From contig CAYZSD010000002.1 in the NCBI GenBank assembly GCA_964481075.1, positions 14,756 through 78,755 on the forward strand: 64,000 nt of DNA. The letters are read 5' to 3'. Of the stretch, positions 61,315 to 64,000 are shown piece by piece. The number at the start of each line of letters is the position of its first letter. The stretch's first letter is position 1. Below the pieces are notes generated by a model. That model was not told the DNA's origin. It searched no databases and saw nothing but the letters and a program-made list of their open reading frames with translations. The position numbers and the translations under genes are program-made. The stretch is from MWFE01 sp964481075 (lineage in GTDB: Bacteria > Bacteroidota > Bacteroidia > Bacteroidales > Tenuifilaceae).

Positions 61315-62409
61315 ATGACCGTTAGAGAGGTATGCAAGATAATTGAGGAATTTGCTCCAGTAGGATACCAAGAGAGCTACGACAATTCCGGGCTACTGGT
61401 AGGTTCACTTGATAGCTTAGTGAATGGAGTTCTTATATCGCTTGATGTTACTCCTGAAGTTGTAGATGATGCCCTAGTTAAAGGAGCTAACCTTATCATT
61501 GCTCATCACCCGGTGATTTTTTCAGATATAAAACGTTTAACTGGCTCCACTTACACTGAAAAAACTCTCATAAAAGCTATAAAAAACGGTATCTCAATTT
61601 ATTGCGCCCATACCAACCTCGATAGCGTTTGGAATGGGGTTAGCATTGCTTTTGCCAATAGGATTGGATTAATAAATACACGAATTCTTAGCCCGGCAAG
61701 CGACCAGCTTGTTAAGCTTACATCTTTTGTCCCACACGAGAATGTTGATGAAGTTCGAGCCGCAATGTTCAACGCTGGAGCTGGCCATATTGGCGAATAC
61801 GACCAGTGCTCTTTCAATCTTGAAGGCAAAGGAACTTTCAGAGCAAGCGATGCTGCGAACCCTCATGTTGGAGAAAAAGGAATCCTACATCAAGAGCCTG
61901 AAACCAGAGTTGAGGTTATTGTTCCAAAGCCAATACTTCCAAAGGTTATTCAAGCCCTCATGGTTGCTCACCCCTACGAAGAGGTTGCATACGACGTGTA
62001 CCCTTTATTGAACAAGAACCCAAGAGTAGGGCTAGGAGTTTTTGGCAAGCTTCCTGTTGCCCAGGATGAGAATACTTTTCTGAAAAAAATAAAGAATACG
62101 TTTCAGGTAGGATGCCTAAAGCACTCTCCATTACTTGGTAAGCCCATCGAAAAAGTTGCCTTTTGCGGTGGATCAGGGGCAAGCTTGCTAAAACATGCAA
62201 AGGCACTTAGTGCCGATGTTTTCATTACGGCTGATATTAAGTACCATCAGTTTTTTGATGCCGAAAGAGAGATTATTCTTGTTGATATGGGACATTTTGA
62301 AAGCGAACAAATTGCAATTGATATTTTTTATGAACTTATTACAAAAAAAATTCCTACTTTTGCAGTCCAAAAATCCAGCGTAAAAACCAATCCAATTAAC
62401 TATCTTTAA
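61315..62409 (+). CDS. Nif3-like dinuclear metal center protein
   Basis: The 364-residue protein has the two Nif3 halves: AHHPVIFSDIKRL and CAHTNLDSVWNGV at about residues 60-110, and DIKYHQFFDAE plus DMGHFESEQ near 310-330. Together these bind two metal ions. A PII-like insert (about 130-235) with RVEVIVPKPILPKVIQA separates them, as in YqfO. The biochemical role is unresolved; the family often appears with a zinc-ribbon gene downstream, as here (11 bases). Confidence 0.95.
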   Translation: MTVREVCKIIEEFAPVGYQESYDNSGLLVGSLDSLVNGVLISLDVTPEVVDDALVKGANLIIAHHPVIFSDIKRLTGSTYTEKTLIKAIKNGISIYCAHTNLDSVWNGVSIAFANRIGLINTRILSPASDQLVKLTSFVPHENVDEVRAAMFNAGAGHIGEYDQCSFNLEGKGTFRASDAANPHVGEKGILHQEPETRVEVIVPKPILPKVIQALMVAHPYEEVAYDVYPLLNKNPRVGLGVFGKLPVAQDENTFLKKIKNTFQVGCLKHSPLLGKPIEKVAFCGGSGASLLKHAKALSADVFITADIKYHQFFDAEREIILVDMGHFESEQIAIDIFYELITKKIPTFAVQKSSVKTNPINYL

Positions 62410-62420
62410 GAACACAAGGT

Positions 62421-63194
62421 ATGGTAGTAGAAAAGAGTAAAATGGCTGATGTTTCTGAGATGTCAACCGAAGAGAAGCTTAGAATCCTTTTTGAACTTCA
62501 GCAGATTGATTCTAAAATTGACCAGATAAAAACCCTACGAGGTGAATTGCCCCTTGAAATACAAGACCTTGAGGATGAGATTATTGGGCTTGAAACTCGA
62601 ATTGGCAATCTCAATACCGAAGTTGCTGAACTCAACGATATGGTTTCTAAAAAGAATCTTGAGATAAAGAATTCCGAAGGTCTTATATCAAAATATAGCG
62701 AACAGCAAAAGAACGTTCGCAATAATCGAGAGTACGACTCTCTATCTAAGGAAATAGAGTACCAAACGCTTGAAATTGAGTTAAGTCAAAAAAGGATTAG
62801 GGAATACCAGCAACAAATCAAAGATAAAAAGAGTTTAATTGAGCAAGCACAGGAACAACTCGAAGAGATTAGCAATGACCTTCAGAATAAGAAGCTTGAG
62901 CTTGACAGCATAGTGGGTGAAACCCAAAAAGAGGAAGAGGAACTTCTTAGGCGTTCCGAAGCTTTCCATGAGATCATTGAACCACGTCTTCTTACTGCAT
63001 ACAAAAGGATTAGGGAAAATGCTCGCAATGGTCTTGCTGTTGTAACAGTAAAACGCGATGCTTGCGGTGGTTGCTTTAATAAGATTCCTCCGCAGCGGCA
63101 GCTCGACATTAGGGTTCGTCGTAAGATTATTGTTTGTGAGTATTGTGGTAGGATTCTTGTTGATGATGAGTTTGCCGATGGTAATGCCGAATAG
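62421..63194 (+). CDS. Coiled-coil protein with C4 zinc ribbon (CdsZ/DUF164-like)
   Basis: This 257-residue protein is a long coiled coil (about residues 15-175, heptads such as LEDEIIGLETRIGNLNTEV, split here). It is followed by a Cys4 zinc ribbon (DACGGCFNKIPPQ and VCEYCGRILVDDE, about 212-246). The family often accompanies Nif3 genes, and some members bind RNA or ribosomes. The start is ATG 62421; a Met ten codons later is an alternative. It ends 10 bases before the convergent helicase gene. Confidence 0.94.
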   Translation: MVVEKSKMADVSEMSTEEKLRILFELQQIDSKIDQIKTLRGELPLEIQDLEDEIIGLETRIGNLNTEVAELNDMVSKKNLEIKNSEGLISKYSEQQKNVRNNREYDSLSKEIEYQTLEIELSQKRIREYQQQIKDKKSLIEQAQEQLEEISNDLQNKKLELDSIVGETQKEEEELLRRSEAFHEIIEPRLLTAYKRIRENARNGLAVVTVKRDACGGCFNKIPPQRQLDIRVRRKIIVCEYCGRILVDDEFADGNAE

Positions 63195-63204
63195 CAGCAT
63201 CCCG

Positions 63205-64000
63205 CTAGGCAAGTACCTCCATCATCATTTCCCGACTCAATACATCCAGAGGATTTGAAGACCCCACAAACTGGTCAGCCAGCAATTGCTTGCTTTCTTG
63301 AAGTTTTCTTATCTTTTCCTCAACCGTTTCAACTGAAATAAAACGGTAAACAAAAACCTTATTGGTTTGGCCAATACGATGGGCGCGTGCTAGCGCCTGA
63401 TTCTCTGTTGCTGGGTTCCACCAAGGATCAAGGATAAGAATATAATCGGCAGCGGTTAGATTTAACCCCACACCTCCAGCCTTAATGGATATTAAGAAAA
63501 CCTTGGTATTGGAATCATTCTGAAATTCTTCAACAACCCTCTCCCTGTTAATCGTTGAACCAATAAGCTTCTGGTAACCAATCCCATTCTCCAACAAGTA
63601 TTCTTCAACAATTTCAAGGTGTTTCACGAAGGAAGAAAAAACCAGCATCTTATGCCCCTCTACCACAAGGGTTTCAATATTTCTAACAATCTCTTCGAAT
63701 TTTCCTGATGGGTAACCCTTGTATTCATCGATTAGCCCGGGATGGTTTGCTAGCTGTCGTAAACGGGTTAAACCCCGAAGAATAGAGATAGATGATTTAC
63801 CATACCCTTGTTTTTCAATCGATTCGATTATTTCATTACGAACCATCGACTTTTCAACCTCGTATATTCTTTTTTGTTCCTCATTCAGATTGCAGTAAAC
63901 AACTTGCTCGTTAAGGTCGGGAAGTTCCGGGGCTACTTCCTCTTTTGTACGCCTTAGAATGATTGGTTTCACAAGCTTAAGCAGGTTACTCTTTGCATGT
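63205..64000 (-). CDS. SNF2-type helicase, C-terminal part (cut by window edge)
   Basis: The frame runs open to the right edge, so only the C-terminal 265 residues are seen. Motifs of the second RecA-like lobe are clear: KPIILRRTKEEV, VFSSFVKHLEIV, LISIKAGGVGLNLTAADYVI-like (here ...YILILDPWWNP), and QALARAHRIGQ (arginine fingers). It is an SWI2/SNF2-family dsDNA translocase, often with an N-terminal SWIM zinc finger in Bacteroidota. The N-terminal lobe lies outside the window. A GTG at 63972 is internal and not the start. Confidence 0.95.
   Translation of the reverse strand, partial: HAKSNLLKLVKPIILRRTKEEVAPELPDLNEQVVYCNLNEEQKRIYEVEKSMVRNEIIESIEKQGYGKSSISILRGLTRLRQLANHPGLIDEYKGYPSGKFEEIVRNIETLVVEGHKMLVFSSFVKHLEIVEEYLLENGIGYQKLIGSTINRERVVEEFQNDSNTKVFLISIKAGGVGLNLTAADYILILDPWWNPATENQALARAHRIGQTNKVFVYRFISVETVEEKIRKLQESKQLLADQFVGSSNPLDVLSREMMMEVLA

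Noticed and set aside
1..64000. CRISPR array, rRNA or tRNA genes
   Set aside because: No regularly spaced short direct repeats and no cloverleaf or rRNA-like stretches were noticed; the only structural RNA found is the SRP RNA.

Overview
This window looks like a chromosomal segment of an AT-rich member of the Bacteroidota. It is probably a fermentative, protein-degrading Bacteroidales or Marinilabiliales-type organism; this is inference from gene content, with no 16S gene present. Supporting evidence: repeated TAnnTTTG -7 promoter elements, an S46 dipeptidyl-peptidase, a secreted M14 carboxypeptidase ending in a type-IX-secretion-like sorting domain, several carboxypeptidase-regulatory-like and outer-membrane beta-barrel proteins, a GIN-domain protein and ATP-type PEP carboxykinase. 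No rRNA, tRNA or CRISPR array was seen. One structural RNA gene, the small SRP RNA, is present.

Layout. 1-5.1 kb: the N-terminal 385 codons of pckA (cut by the window edge), an S46 peptidase, a 220-bp palindromic element, plsY and a small secreted protein. 5.1-20.9 kb, almost all on the minus strand: truA, gyrB, an outer-membrane barrel with a 1027-residue periplasmic TPR protein, a conserved protein of unknown function, a Fic protein with a palindrome over its promoter, a regulatory-domain protein, a zinc-ribbon membrane protein and an SPFH/GYF protein (resembling the Bacillus YdjG/YdjI membrane-stress pair), then a PUA-like protein and a GIN-domain protein. 21.0-24.3 kb: a MacB-type ABC exporter with a possible sigma-54 promoter and upstream palindrome. 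24.3-26.8 kb: a small accessory island with a PemK/MazF-type module, a HepT/MntA module, a vapC remnant and a hairpin repeat on both sides.

27-31.5 kb (plus): a beta-barrel / RND exporter / LolA-like lipoprotein-sorting operon. 31.5-42.4 kb (minus): lipoprotein, acylphosphatase, RRM protein, ornithine carbamoyltransferase with carbamate kinase, glyA, a lone receiver protein, the thrS-infC-rpmI-rplT translation operon (infC seems to start at ATC behind a strong Shine-Dalgarno) and a small barrel protein; one secreted unknown (plus) lies among them. 42.5-63.2 kb (plus): tex, a membrane-anchored M28 peptidase, a DUF554 protein, trkA, the SRP RNA (minus), a DUF4199/glycosyltransferase/voltage-gated-type channel operon, the M14 peptidase with five exactly 276-bp-spaced repeats, a sigma-54 response regulator/histidine kinase pair, and an M23 peptidase-CapA-MerR-Nif3-zinc-ribbon operon. 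The window ends in the C-terminal part of an SNF2-type helicase (minus).

Together the peptidases (S46, M28, M14), carbamate kinase with ornithine carbamoyltransferase, and PEP carboxykinase suggest growth on peptides and amino acids. The accessory DNA is concentrated at 24.3-26.8 kb and in the AT-rich fic gene. The items most worth a second look are the toxin-antitoxin island with its nested repeats, the TPR/barrel pair, the zinc-ribbon/SPFH pair, the unknown 472-residue family, the fic operator and the infC start.
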